Notes: generated from the sequence alone by a model not told the origin. A stretch of DNA of 37,664 bases from Dehalococcoidia bacterium (GCA_019694855.1 JAIBBD010000017.1:1-37664), one strand, 5' to 3'. Positions 1 to 9,059 are shown, counted from the first letter of the stretch. Translations and numbers: made by a program.

Positions 1-572
1 ATTGTGATGCGCACCGTGCGGTCATCGATCACCTCGATGCCGCTGATGTCCTTCGCGGCGCCCGCCATGCGCTCCTTCGCGCCGACGATGTCGTTCAGGT
101 AGGCCGCAGCGGTGCTGGAGCCGAGCTCGCGCGAGGCGGCGCGCTCCATGGAGCACTTTACGTCCGATGCCTTCACCTGGCGCCCGTTGTGGAAGAAGGC
201 GTTGTCGCGCAGCTTGAAGGTGTAGACCTTGCCGTCCGCGCTGACGTCGAAGGACTCGGCGAGGTCAGGGACGATCTCGAGGTTGGGGTTCAGCGTCATG
301 AGCCCGCTGAATATCTCGACGATGTAGGTCGCCGACCCGGCGTCGCCGGCGATGGCGGGGTCAAGCGAGATGGGATCGCTGCCGCCGAGCCGCAGATTGC
401 CGCTCGTCGCGGCGGTCGTCGAGCCGCTGCTCTTCGAGCCGCTGTCGTTGGACGAGGAGGCGTCCTTGCCGCCGCCGCTCAACAGGAGGATGGCCGAGAG
501 GCCACCGACGATCAGGACCAGCCCCGCCAGCACCCCGAGCAGAATGGCAAGGATGCGGTTATTACCGCCCAT
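1..572 (-). CDS. ABC transporter substrate-binding protein, family 5 (3'-truncated by window edge)
   Basis: The first 190 residues of an extracellular solute-binding protein of the oligopeptide/dipeptide (SBP_bac_5) type. Reading from the ATG at 572, residues 7-32 form an uncleaved-looking membrane anchor or signal segment. A Ser/Gly/Lys-rich linker follows, and then the family's N-terminal lobe with GSDPISLDPA, a PNLEIVPDLAESF segment and YTFKLRDNAFFHNGR. These match the usual 'L.P.LAESWEVS.DG.TYTFKLR..V.FHDG' signature. There is no lipobox Cys, so it is probably anchored by the N-terminal helix. A GGAG motif lies 7 nt before the start. The C-terminal lobe and any permease genes lie outside the window, so the substrate cannot be named. 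Confidence 0.85.
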   Translation of the reverse strand, partial: MGGNNRILAILLGVLAGLVLIVGGLSAILLLSGGGKDASSSNDSGSKSSGSTTAATSGNLRLGGSDPISLDPAIAGDAGSATYIVEIFSGLMTLNPNLEIVPDLAESFDVSADGKVYTFKLRDNAFFHNGRQVKASDVKCSMERAASRELGSSTAAAYLNDIVGAKERMAGAAKDISGIEVIDDRTVRIT

Positions 573-633
573 CGATCGGCTCCGCTTCTCTACTGTGACG
601 ATCTACGACGGTGGGGGGCCAGCGGTTCTGCGC

Positions 634-639
634 ATGATA
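634..639 (-). promoter_or_regulatory. Possible -10 box for the solute-binding protein gene
   Basis: On the minus strand this reads TATCAT, 61 nt upstream of the ATG at 572, in the gap between aspS and the transporter gene. No good -35 box is visible, so the assignment is tentative. Confidence 0.3.
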
Positions 640-661
640 CAGGCTCGCCCGGAATCGGCAC

Positions 662-2461
662 TCACGAGCGCGCGGCACGCAGATCGAGAGCGATGTGCAC
701 GTCGCGCAGCTGGCGCTCGCTGACGGGCGAGGGCGCTCCGGTCATCGGGTCCGAGGCGGACTTGGTCTTCGGGAAGGCGATGACCTCGCGGATGTCGCGT
801 TCGCCGGCGAAGAGGGCGACCGTGCGGTCGATGCCGGGCGCGATGCCGCCGTGCGGCGGAGCGCCGTACGTGAACGCCTCGAGCATGTGACCGAACTTCG
901 TGGTCGCCTCCTCCTCGGCCATCCCGAGGCGCGCGAGGACGCGCATCAGGAGCTCGCGGCGGTGGATTCGGATCGAGCCAGAGCCGATCTCCTGGCCGTT
1001 GCAGACGATGTCGTACGCGTGCGAACGCACCGCGCCCGGGTCGGTGTCCATGAGCTCGACGTCCTCGGCGAACGGCGCAGTGAAGAGGTGGTGGACGGCG
1101 CTCCAGCGCTGCTCGTCCCCGTCCCACTCGAACATCGGGAACTGCGTGATGAAGGCGAAAATGAGCTGGCCGGGGTCGGCGAGGTCACGGTCCTCGGCCA
1201 CGCGGCGTCGCAGCACGTCGAGGACACGCGAGGTCACGGCGTCGCGGTCGGCGGCAATGAGCAGCAGGTCGCCTCGAGACGCCCCGCAGGCGCGACCGAG
1301 GGCGGCGAACTGCTCAGGCGTGAAGAAGCGTGCGACAGGCGAGCGGACGTCCTCGGCGGTCAGGCCGTCGAGGGAGCCCTCGCCGGTGAAGGCAACCGTC
1401 ACCAGGCCCCCCGCGCCGTTCTCGCGCGCCAGCTCGGTCAGTGCGTCGAGGCCACGCCGGGGCGTGTCGGCGCCGCCGGGCACCGCGATGCCTCGGATGC
1501 GCCCTCCCGCCTCGGTGGCGTTACGGAAGACGGCGAACTCCGTGTCGGCGACGAGCGAGGTGAGGTCGGCGATTTCCATGCCGTAGCGGAGGTCGGGCTT
1601 GTCCGATCCAAAGCGCTCGATCGCCTCGCGGTACGTCAGCCGCAGGAACGGGCTCGGTACCTCGAACTGCGGACCGACATTCGCGGCCAGCTCGGTATAC
1701 AGCCCTTCGATCAGCGCGAGGATGTCTTCCTCCTCGACGAATGACATCTCCACGTCGAGCTGCGTGAACTCGGGCTGGCGGTCGGCGCGCAGGTCCTCGT
1801 CGCGGTAGCAGCGCGCGATCTGGAAGTACTTCTCGAAGCCCGCGACCATCAGCAGCTGCTTCCACTGCTGCGGTGACTGCGGCAGCGCATAGAAGCTGCC
1901 CGCGTGCACCCGGCTCGGCACGAGGTAGTCGCGCGCGCCCTCCGGCGTCGCGAGGTTGAGGACGGGCGTTTCTACTTCGATGAAGTCGCGGCCGTCGAGG
2001 TAGTCACGCATGAACTTCACGACGCGGTGGCGGAGGCGCAGGTTGGCGGCCATCCGCTCACGGCGCAGGTCGAGGTAGCGGTAGCGCAGGCGGGTCAGCT
2101 CGTCGACGGGGGTGTCCTGGTTGACCGGGAAGGGCGGCGTCTCCGCCGGGTTCAGCACCTCGACGCGCGCAGCGACGACCTCGATGGCGCCGGTCGGCAG
2201 ATCGGAGTTCTCGGTACCCGCGCGTCGTGGCTGCACCTCGCCCTCGACGAGGAGCACGAACTCGTTGCGCACCTCGGCGGCGACGGCCGAAGCCTCGGGC
2301 GCGATTTGCGGGTTGAAGACGACCTGCACGAGGCCGGAGGAGTCGCGGAGGTCGATAAAGATCAGGCCGCCGTGATCGCGGCGGCGGTGCACCCAACCGG
2401 CCAGAATGACCGGAGTGCCGGCGTCGCCAGCCCGCAACTCACCGCAGCGATGCGTCCGCAT
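662..2461 (-). CDS. aspS: Aspartyl-tRNA synthetase, probably non-discriminating (Asp/Asn) type
   Basis: Class II aminoacyl-tRNA synthetase of 599 residues, the usual bacterial length including the GAD insertion domain. Order: N-terminal OB-fold anticodon-binding domain (about 1-105), catalytic core with motif 1 ([10 protein letters not shown]), motif 2 ([19 protein letters not shown]) and motif 3 ([16 protein letters not shown]), and the C-terminal [18 protein letters not shown]. The anticodon-binding loop reads RRRDHGG with His30. Escherichia coli, a discriminating enzyme, has Leu here; non-discriminating bacterial enzymes such as that of Pseudomonas aeruginosa have His-Gly. It may therefore also charge tRNA-Asn for GatCAB. 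Motif 3 has Pro and Thr where Phe and Leu are common. Start: ATG at 2461 gives the standard [10 protein letters not shown]-terminus; a GTG one codon upstream fits the GAGGGAG motif slightly better. Confidence 0.97.
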   Translation of the reverse strand: MRTHRCGELRAGDAGTPVILAGWVHRRRDHGGLIFIDLRDSSGLVQVVFNPQIAPEASAVAAEVRNEFVLLVEGEVQPRRAGTENSDLPTGAIEVVAARVEVLNPAETPPFPVNQDTPVDELTRLRYRYLDLRRERMAANLRLRHRVVKFMRDYLDGRDFIEVETPVLNLATPEGARDYLVPSRVHAGSFYALPQSPQQWKQLLMVAGFEKYFQIARCYRDEDLRADRQPEFTQLDVEMSFVEEEDILALIEGLYTELAANVGPQFEVPSPFLRLTYREAIERFGSDKPDLRYGMEIADLTSLVADTEFAVFRNATEAGGRIRGIAVPGGADTPRRGLDALTELARENGAGGLVTVAFTGEGSLDGLTAEDVRSPVARFFTPEQFAALGRACGASRGDLLLIAADRDAVTSRVLDVLRRRVAEDRDLADPGQLIFAFITQFPMFEWDGDEQRWSAVHHLFTAPFAEDVELMDTDPGAVRSHAYDIVCNGQEIGSGSIRIHRRELLMRVLARLGMAEEEATTKFGHMLEAFTYGAPPHGGIAPGIDRTVALFAGERDIREVIAFPKTKSASDPMTGAPSPVSERQLRDVHIALDLRAARS

Positions 2462-2545
2462 CACGTCGCGCCACTCCCTCGTTTGCCCTTGTTTGGATGC
2501 GAGCGAGTGTCGCACGGGGCCAGAGGCCGGGCAATTCGAGGAAGC

Positions 2546-3004
2546 CTAGTCTCCGGCGGCTTCGGCGCGGCGCGCTTCTTCGATGCGACCGAGCGCGCGC
2601 CCTTTGTCGGGGGTCGGGTCCTCGATGAGGCCGTAGATCTCGCGGCCCTCGTGATCCTCGGGCAGGTACTCGGTGATGGGGAGGCCATCCTCGTTCACGA
2701 AGAGGAGGCAATGGCAGTACTTGAACTTCTGCATCTCGTCGCAGGCGCAGATCCAGGTGCGGCGCTTCGCCTCTTCCTCGCGAGGCAGGTACAGGCCCTC
2801 CGGCCAGTTCCCGTCCTCGTCCTTCGTCGGGTAGAAGTTGCAGGGGCAGATCGGGCGACCGTACTCATCGACGTTGTGGGCCAGGCCGAGGACGACCGCC
2901 TCCGTGATGCTGCGGTCGGGGTGCAGGCGGGTGCCGGACTTCTCCGCGAACTTCTCCGCGTACTTCCACATCTTGTCGATGGACTGCTGCTTCGGTAGCT
3001 CCAC
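2546..3004 (-). CDS. Ferredoxin-thioredoxin reductase catalytic-chain-like Fe-S protein
   Basis: A 152-residue protein with the Cys pattern of the ferredoxin:thioredoxin reductase catalytic (beta) chain: C53-P-C55, then C86-A-C88, then eight residues and C97-H-C99. In the family these six Cys hold a 4Fe-4S cluster and the redox-active disulfide that reduces thioredoxin-like partners. Differences from plant and cyanobacterial proteins are an Ala in the middle CxC and about 30 residues between the first two motifs instead of about 16. The N-terminal helix and an acidic C-terminal tail (121-152) are also visible. No variable (alpha) chain is present. The GTG start at 3004 is set by AGGAGG 6 nt upstream. 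A TACCCT box at 3028-3033 could be its own -10. It lies downstream of a nitroreductase and two cupredoxins, which suggests a redox role. Confidence 0.85.
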   Translation of the reverse strand: MELPKQQSIDKMWKYAEKFAEKSGTRLHPDRSITEAVVLGLAHNVDEYGRPICPCNFYPTKDEDGNWPEGLYLPREEEAKRRTWICACDEMQKFKYCHCLLFVNEDGLPITEYLPEDHEGREIYGLIEDPTPDKGRALGRIEEARRAEAAGD

Positions 3005-3051
3005 GTACGACCTCCTGCTCCGCGATCAGGGTACCCGGTCTCGCCCCGGGG

Positions 3052-3639
3052 TTACGAGGCCTCCGGCTCCGGAAAGCGGTCGTAGACGATGAACTCCTCC
3101 ACGGGGCGGCGCTTGTTCGGCCCGTAGTTCCGGTCGGGGTAGCCGAGCGGAATGATGGCGGCGCTCTCCCAGCCCTCGGGGATGCGCAGCACCTCATGGA
3201 TCTGCGCCTTCCGCAGCCGGTGCAGCGTACTGAGCACCGTGCCAAGGCCCAGCGAGCGGGCGGCGAGCATCAGGTTCTGGCAGGCCGGGTAGATCGAAGC
3301 GCCCGTCTGGAAGCCGGCGCGCCCGTTTCCGGGCACGCGGACCAGCGGCACGATGAGCACGGGGGCGTCGGCCAGTGTCTGGCGGTCGCGCGCGCGGTCG
3401 GGCTCAGCGCCCTGATACTGCTCGGCCATCGCCTCCTCGTACAGCGCGCTGACCTGCTCCTTCACAGCCTGGTCGCGGATGACGAGGAACCGCCAGGGCT
3501 GCGAGTTCGAGCCGGACGGGCCATGGATCGCTGCCTCGAGGACCTGGCGCAGTACGTCGTCGGAAACGGGCCGGTCCGACCAGGCGCGCACCGCGCGCTG
3601 GTGGCGGAACAGCTGCATGACGTCGTCGATCGGCTCCAT
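3052..3639 (-). CDS. Nitroreductase-family FMN oxidoreductase
   Basis: A 195-residue flavin reductase of the nitroreductase superfamily. These are usually FMN-binding homodimers that use NAD(P)H to reduce nitro compounds, quinones or flavins. Visible family features are the N-terminal HQRAVRAWSDRPVSDD segment (Arg contacts with FMN phosphate), HGPSGSNSQPWRFLVI (FMN-binding Ser/Asn/Gln-Pro-Trp), the central ASIYPACQNLMLAARSLGLGTVLST helix and the C-terminal PLGYPDRNYGPNKRRPVEEF. Length is typical. The substrate cannot be told from sequence. The ATG at 3639 follows a GAGGGGGTG ribosome-binding site that lies inside the right arm of a long hairpin (3647-3695), so translation may be controlled by RNA structure. 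FTR follows after 47 nt. Confidence 0.92.
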   Translation of the reverse strand: MEPIDDVMQLFRHQRAVRAWSDRPVSDDVLRQVLEAAIHGPSGSNSQPWRFLVIRDQAVKEQVSALYEEAMAEQYQGAEPDRARDRQTLADAPVLIVPLVRVPGNGRAGFQTGASIYPACQNLMLAARSLGLGTVLSTLHRLRKAQIHEVLRIPEGWESAAIIPLGYPDRNYGPNKRRPVEEFIVYDRFPEPEAS

Positions 3640-3646
3640 CTGTCAC

Positions 3647-3695
3647 CCCCTCGGTAGGCCGGGCTACAGACTAGCCGAAGCGGCCCACCGAGGGG
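3647..3695 (-). promoter_or_regulatory. Long hairpin between cupredoxin and nitroreductase genes; may hide the nitroreductase RBS
   Basis: On the minus strand CCCCTCGGTGGGCC pairs with GGCCTACCGAGGGG as a 14-bp stem with one G-U pair. It is capped by a second stem, GGCTA-GTCTG-TAGCC. There is no U-run after it, so it is a poor intrinsic terminator. Its 3' arm contains the GAGGGG ribosome-binding site of the nitroreductase, and the arm ends 7 nt before that gene's ATG. It could terminate the upstream cupredoxin transcript, block translation initiation, or do both. Confidence 0.65.
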
Positions 3696-3711
3696 ACTCC
3701 TCGCGCGAAGG

Positions 3712-4317
3712 TCAGTTCACGACGATCGTGCCGTGCATCGACGGATGGATGGTGCACATGTAGGTGAACGTGCCCGCCGAGCTGAACGTGGTGCTGAACG
3801 TGTCACCGCGCTGCAGCGTGTTGGAACCGAACCCGCCGCCATCAGCGGTCACGTCATGCGGGAACTGATCGCCGTTCCGCCACACAACAGTGCTTCCAAC
3901 AGTGACCGTGACGCTGCCCGGGAGGAACGCGAGGTTGTCGATCGTCACGCTCGCGGTCGTTGGGGCCGGGGGTGGGGGCGGCGGCGGGGGCGCCTGGGTG
4001 ACGACCGGCGCGGGCGCCTGGGTCGCCTGCGGCTGCGGGGGCGGCTGCTGCACGACCGCCTGCGTGGGGGCCTGCGTCGCCACCGGCGGGGCCTGAGTGG
4101 GCGCCGGAGTGGGAGTCGCCGTCGGCGTCGGCGCGGCTGTCGGAGTCGCCGTCGCGGTCAAGGTGGGTGCGACCGTGGGCGTCGTTGTGGCCCGCTGGAC
4201 CTCGGGCGTGGGTGTTGGGGTGGACGCCGCGTCGGTCTTGTCGTCGTCGCCACAGGCGAGGACAGCGAGCGACAGCGCCGCGAACAGGCACAGGTAGAAC
4301 GCGCGCTTTCGGAACAT
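3712..4317 (-). CDS. Cupredoxin lipoprotein (plastocyanin/azurin-like)
   Basis: A 201-residue exported blue-copper-type protein. Residues 1-22 are a lipoprotein signal with the lipobox LAVLAC (C22 would be lipidated). Residues 32-120 are a Thr/Pro/Ala/Gln-rich stalk ending in a poly-Pro run, and residues 122-201 form one plastocyanin-like domain. The type 1 copper ligands are visible as H154 (FPHD), C188, H191 and M194 in the C-terminal YMCTIHPSMHGTI motif. It would act at the outer face of the membrane as a small electron carrier or copper binder. A good ribosome-binding site (GGGAGGT) precedes the ATG. A strong terminator-like hairpin (4363-4392) separates it from the upstream double cupredoxin gene, so it may have its own promoter. 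Confidence 0.92.
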   Translation of the reverse strand: MFRKRAFYLCLFAALSLAVLACGDDDKTDAASTPTPTPEVQRATTTPTVAPTLTATATPTAAPTPTATPTPAPTQAPPVATQAPTQAVVQQPPPQPQATQAPAPVVTQAPPPPPPPPAPTTASVTIDNLAFLPGSVTVTVGSTVVWRNGDQFPHDVTADGGGFGSNTLQRGDTFSTTFSSAGTFTYMCTIHPSMHGTIVVN

Positions 4318-4362
4318 GATTCGACCTCCCTCTGGTCGATGTGCGAGCGGAGGCGGGGGATC

Positions 4363-4392
4363 GAGTGGGCCCGGCCGAAGCCGGGCCCACTC
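4363..4392 (-). terminator. Perfect 13-bp hairpin with UUCG loop after the double-cupredoxin gene
   Basis: On the minus strand GAGTGGGCCCGGC and GCCGGGCCCACTC form an uninterrupted 13-bp stem closed by a C(UUCG)G tetraloop, an unusually stable loop. It begins 20 nt after the stop codon of the gene at 4413-5582. No U-tract follows, so it may work with Rho or as an mRNA 3'-end stabiliser. Confidence 0.75.
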
Positions 4393-4412
4393 AGCCGTCT
4401 ACCGCTACGAAC

Positions 4413-5582
4413 TTACTTCGCGGAGCGGCCCGTGGCGAGACGCACGCCCGCCAGCAGCGCGAGGCCGAAGCCCGCGAGCATGAGCGCGACGTACGGCGCG
4501 CCGCCGTCGCCAACGAGGTTCCCGCTACCGGTCTTCGGCGGGGCCGGCGTCGTCGTCGCGGCCGGGGTGGCCTGCGACTTCGCCGCCACGGTGACCGTCC
4601 CGGCCATGCCCTGCTCGACGTGCAGGATGCAGAGGTACGAGTAGGTACCGGCCTTGCTGAACTTCACCGAGTAGGTCTTGCCCGCCGGGAAGCCCAGACC
4701 GAGGATGCCGGAGTTGATGTAGCCGTTGCCTTCGTAGCCGGCCGCCGGCGCCTGCGTCGGGAGCAGGATCTTCTCGTTCGCAAGGATGTCGGGTGGACCA
4801 TCGGCGATGATCTTGCCGAGGTCAGCCCCGCCCAGGAACGTGACCGTGTGCGGTGTCGGGATGGACGACTCCCAGACCACCGTGTCGCCTTCCTGGACAT
4901 TCATCCCCGCGGGGAAGAACTGCTGCAGGTCCGAGGTGCCGACGAGACCGCCGACGGTGGCGACACGCCACGTGGTCGAGCCGTCCGCGTTGGCGACCTT
5001 GGTGACCTGCTTGTCGCCGAGCTTCTTCGCCTCAGCCTTCAGCGAGGCAAGCGCGTTCCCGAAGGTCGTCTTCGAGGTGGCGTCGATCTCACCCTGCGAG
5101 GTGACCGAACCACCGCCGACGACCTGCACAGTGCCGGCCATACCGGGGTGAATGATGCAGGCGTACGGGAACGACCCCTGCTTCGCGAATGTGATCTGGA
5201 ACGAGTTGCTCTCACCGAACGCCCCACCGCTGGCGATGAAGCCAGAGCTGACGTACTGAGTCCCGTCGTACTCCACCACCTTGCCGGGGTTCGTCGGCAC
5301 GGCTGCGGTGGGGTCTTCCGGCCCCGGAATGCCCTTGTTGCCGGGGAACGTGACCGTGTGTGGCTCGAGCCAACCGGCCTTGAACGTCACCGTCGTTCCC
5401 TTGACCACGGTGATCTCGGGCGCGCCGAACAGGTTCACGGCGTAGCCCGCTTCTCCGCTGCCGACCTGGATGACCGGCCCAGCGTCTGCTGCCGCGGGCC
5501 GCGCCAGCCACAACGCCGGAACCAGCATCACGACGGCCAGGGCGAGCATACCGAGGTATCTCGCCACCTTTCGTACTGACAT
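4413..5582 (-). CDS. Surface protein with two cupredoxin domains and a PPKTG sorting-type C-terminus
   Basis: A 389-residue exported protein. Residues 8-33 are a signal peptide ending near RPAAADA. Two cupredoxin domains follow, each with a full type 1 copper ligand set: H75/C142/H145/M148 (HTVTF, ACIIHPGM) and H245/C318/H321/M326 (HTVTF, LCILHVEQGM). They are joined by a linker of about 60 residues with an amphipathic helix (170-195). The C-terminus has a short Thr/Pro linker, PPKTG at 348-352, a hydrophobic stretch (363-383) and the basic tail RLATGRSAK. That layout is a cell-wall sorting signal of the (S/P)PxTG kind. The divergent neighbour at 5825 is a sortase, so covalent attachment is a reasonable inference; the helix could also be a plain membrane anchor. 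AGGAGG precedes the ATG. Confidence 0.9.
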   Translation of the reverse strand: MSVRKVARYLGMLALAVVMLVPALWLARPAAADAGPVIQVGSGEAGYAVNLFGAPEITVVKGTTVTFKAGWLEPHTVTFPGNKGIPGPEDPTAAVPTNPGKVVEYDGTQYVSSGFIASGGAFGESNSFQITFAKQGSFPYACIIHPGMAGTVQVVGGGSVTSQGEIDATSKTTFGNALASLKAEAKKLGDKQVTKVANADGSTTWRVATVGGLVGTSDLQQFFPAGMNVQEGDTVVWESSIPTPHTVTFLGGADLGKIIADGPPDILANEKILLPTQAPAAGYEGNGYINSGILGLGFPAGKTYSVKFSKAGTYSYLCILHVEQGMAGTVTVAAKSQATPAATTTPAPPKTGSGNLVGDGGAPYVALMLAGFGLALLAGVRLATGRSAK

Positions 5583-5824
5583 CTCGTCTCCCTCCTGAAC
5601 TGCACACGAGATTCGCCAGGCTCGCGAACGCTACGCCGTCCGCCGAGACTGGCACAAGTCGTTAAGCGACGATTTAGGAACCTTTTCAGAACGGCCGGCC
5701 TGGGAACGTACCGCGCAGCGGAGCCCGCGGACGGAAAGACCGTCAGGGCGACCCTCTGCTAGCATGAGGCGCACCCACCGCAAGTTCGTTCGTAGTCGCT
5801 CCCCCTCGGCAGGCAGGTGAGACG

Positions 5825-6586
5825 ATGCTGGAATCATTGCTTACGAGCCGTCGCCGGCAGCTGATCGCCGGGGCGATCGCCCTCTTCGTGTTGCTCGCGA
5901 GCGGCGGCGTTGCCTTCGCGCTCATCAGCGGCGGCTCGGGCGGCCCCGCCGCCGAGGTGGCCGACGTGCAGATCGCGACCTCGACGGCGACGCCGACGCC
6001 GGTCCGAACCGCCACCCCCACCCCGACTCCAGCACCCACCCCGATCCCGACTCCCCCGCCGTACAACGGCACCGTCGCTCACATGACCGCTCCGAAGTTG
6101 GGCATCGACAATTACATCGAAGTCGTTTCTGTCGTGAACAACGAGATGCAGGCGCCGGACGACGGCGTCAACGCGGTCGGCTGGTACCCAGACTACGCGA
6201 AGCCGGGCTTCGGGCAGAACGCCGTCTTCTCCGCGCACGAGACGTGGAACCGCTTCCACGGCCCGTTCTACAGCCTGCATCTCGCACAGCCAGGCGACGT
6301 GATCACGATCACGATGGACAACGGCCTGCAGTACCAATACGAGGTGCTCACGAACGTCCGCTACGACGCGTACTCGATCCCGATGGGCGAGGTGATCTGG
6401 CCGAGCACCCGACCCGCGAACGAGGAGTGGATCACGCTGATCACGTGTGGCGGGCGCATCGTCTACAACAGCACCGGCTTCGGGGATTACCTCGACCGCG
6501 ACGTCGTCCAGGCGCGCCGCATCGACAAGAACACGGCAGCCGCGACTACGAGCGGAGCGGGAGCGGCAGCGGCTTCGAACCGCTGA
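5825..6586 (+). CDS. Sortase (class not assigned)
   Basis: A 253-residue cysteine transpeptidase. Residues 13-36 form an N-terminal membrane anchor. Residues 50-80 are a Thr/Pro linker, and residues 82-232 the sortase beta-barrel. The catalytic triad is visible: H138 (FSAHETW), C208 (ITLITCGG) and R225 (DYLDRDVV). Sortases cleave LPxTG-like signals and attach surface proteins to peptidoglycan or other acceptors. The likely local substrate is the divergent double-cupredoxin protein with PPKTG. The ATG at 5825 follows AGGTGAG. A TAGCAT box at 5760-5765 is a possible -10 without a clear -35. Its last 41 bases overlap the 3' end of the convergent flavoprotein gene. The Ala/Ser-rich tail after residue 236 is not conserved. 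Confidence 0.93.
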   Translation: MLESLLTSRRRQLIAGAIALFVLLASGGVAFALISGGSGGPAAEVADVQIATSTATPTPVRTATPTPTPAPTPIPTPPPYNGTVAHMTAPKLGIDNYIEVVSVVNNEMQAPDDGVNAVGWYPDYAKPGFGQNAVFSAHETWNRFHGPFYSLHLAQPGDVITITMDNGLQYQYEVLTNVRYDAYSIPMGEVIWPSTRPANEEWITLITCGGRIVYNSTGFGDYLDRDVVQARRIDKNTAAATTSGAGAAAASNR

Positions 6587-7739
6587 TCAGCTCCTGCGCG
6601 AGCGCACGCTCCTCATCGGGGCGGTTCATGACGAACGCGGCGACCGTCTGGTCGCCGCGTGACCACCAGACGCTGAAGCTCGGCGAGCGGACGTCGCCTG
6701 CCGTCACGACCTCGTCCGCGCCCTCCGTCGCGCCCCAGAACTCGTAGGAGAGGTCAAAGACGTCCGAGAAGAAGTAGGGGACGTGCACGAACGGCTCGCG
6801 CTGCCCGAGCAGCACTCGCGCCGCGTGCTTGCCCTGCTCGACCGCGTTGTCCCAGTGCTCCAGGCGGCGCCGCGTGCCGGAGCGGACATCGAAGAAATTG
6901 GCGACGTCACCCGCCGCGAGGACGCCCGGGACGTTCGTCTCGAGGTACTCGTTCACCACCACTCCGCCGTCGATCGCGAGGCCGGCGCCATCGAGCACCT
7001 CCACAGCCGGGGTGACGCCGAGGCCCGCAACCACCAGGTCCGCAGGGAGCCGGCGTCCTGACTCGAACTCCACCGCCTCGACCCGCTCCTCGCCGTGCAG
7101 TCGCACTGCGCGTTCTCCGCGGGCCAGCAGCACGCCGCGATCCTCGTAGTACCGCTCGAAGAAGGCTGACATCTCGGCGGTGAAGAACCGTTTCCAGACG
7201 CGGTCGTCGGGGAAGGCAAGCGTGGTCTCGAGGCCGAGCTGGGAGAGGACGGCGGCGACCTCCATGCCGATGAAGCTCCCGCCGAGGACGACGGCGCGCC
7301 GACTCTCCTGAGCCGCAGCTCGGATCGCCTTTGAGTCGTCGAGGCCACGCAGGTAGTAAATGCCAACGAGACCCGCGCCGGGTGCGTCCAGCGTGCGGAC
7401 GCGAGCGCCGGTGGCGACGAGCAGCCGTTCGAATCCCACCTCGCCACCGCCGCGGAGCAACAGCTTCCGCCCGGAGCTGTCGAGATGTTCGACCGTCGTC
7501 TCGAGATGCAGCGCGACCCCGTGCTCCTCGTAGAACGCGCGGTCGTTGATGAAGAGGCTGGCCTCATCCTCGTCGCCGCGCAGGAAGCCCTTCGAGAGCG
7601 GCGGCCGCTCGTAAGGCATCGCGTCGTCGGACGACACGATGGCCAACTCTCCACGGCCGATGCCCCGCTCGGCCAACTCCCGGGCCGCGTAGCCCGCCAC
7701 CATGCCGCCACCGAGGATCACGTAGCGATAGTTGTCCAT
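6546..7739 (-). CDS. FAD-dependent NAD(P)H:ferredoxin/rubredoxin reductase-type oxidoreductase
   Basis: A 397-residue pyridine nucleotide-disulfide oxidoreductase of the BphA4/AIF/rubredoxin reductase type. FAD-binding glycines are at 10-16 (GGGMVAG), the second Rossmann fold carries VVLGGSFIGMEVAAVL for NAD(P)H, and TNVPGVLAAGDVANF is the second FAD motif. A C-terminal reductase dimerisation domain (about 320-397) is present. There is no CxxC disulfide, so it should pass electrons from NAD(P)H to a ferredoxin, rubredoxin or similar one-electron carrier. The open frame extends far upstream, but the ATG at 7739 follows GGGGAGAGGTG and gives the standard N-terminus. It is divergent from hemW and convergent with the sortase gene, which it overlaps by 41 bp. 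Confidence 0.93.
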   Translation of the reverse strand: MDNYRYVILGGGMVAGYAARELAERGIGRGELAIVSSDDAMPYERPPLSKGFLRGDEDEASLFINDRAFYEEHGVALHLETTVEHLDSSGRKLLLRGGGEVGFERLLVATGARVRTLDAPGAGLVGIYYLRGLDDSKAIRAAAQESRRAVVLGGSFIGMEVAAVLSQLGLETTLAFPDDRVWKRFFTAEMSAFFERYYEDRGVLLARGERAVRLHGEERVEAVEFESGRRLPADLVVAGLGVTPAVEVLDGAGLAIDGGVVVNEYLETNVPGVLAAGDVANFFDVRSGTRRRLEHWDNAVEQGKHAARVLLGQREPFVHVPYFFSDVFDLSYEFWGATEGADEVVTAGDVRSPSFSVWWSRGDQTVAAFVMNRPDEERALAQELISGSKPLPLPLRS

Positions 7740-7823
7740 GGCACACCTCTCCCCTTCGAGCGTATGCCCGCCCACAACCGCGCCCGCGATGTCGCCGTGG
7801 TGGCTCGCGCCCGGCGCCGCCTG

Positions 7824-7829
7824 TACCCT
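7824..7829 (+). promoter_or_regulatory. -10 box (TACCCT) placing hemW transcription start at its GTG
   Basis: TACCCT ends 6 nt before the GTG start of hemW. Transcription would start at or next to the start codon, so the mRNA may be leaderless. The -35 region (TGGCTC at 7801) is weak. The AAGGGG just before the GTG could serve as a weak ribosome-binding site instead. Confidence 0.45.
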
Positions 7830-7835
7830 GAAGGG

Positions 7836-9050
<1,215 letters not shown>

Positions 9051-9059
9051 ACTCGAACG

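Noticed and set aside
695-1744. Long plus-strand open frame (349 codons) opposite aspS
   Set aside because: It is a GC-driven shadow of aspS with no family-like sequence; many similar frames lie opposite real genes throughout this high-GC window.
7485-7835. N-terminal extension of hemW
   Set aside because: It is antisense to the flavoprotein gene, and HemW proteins start shortly before LYLHIPFC.
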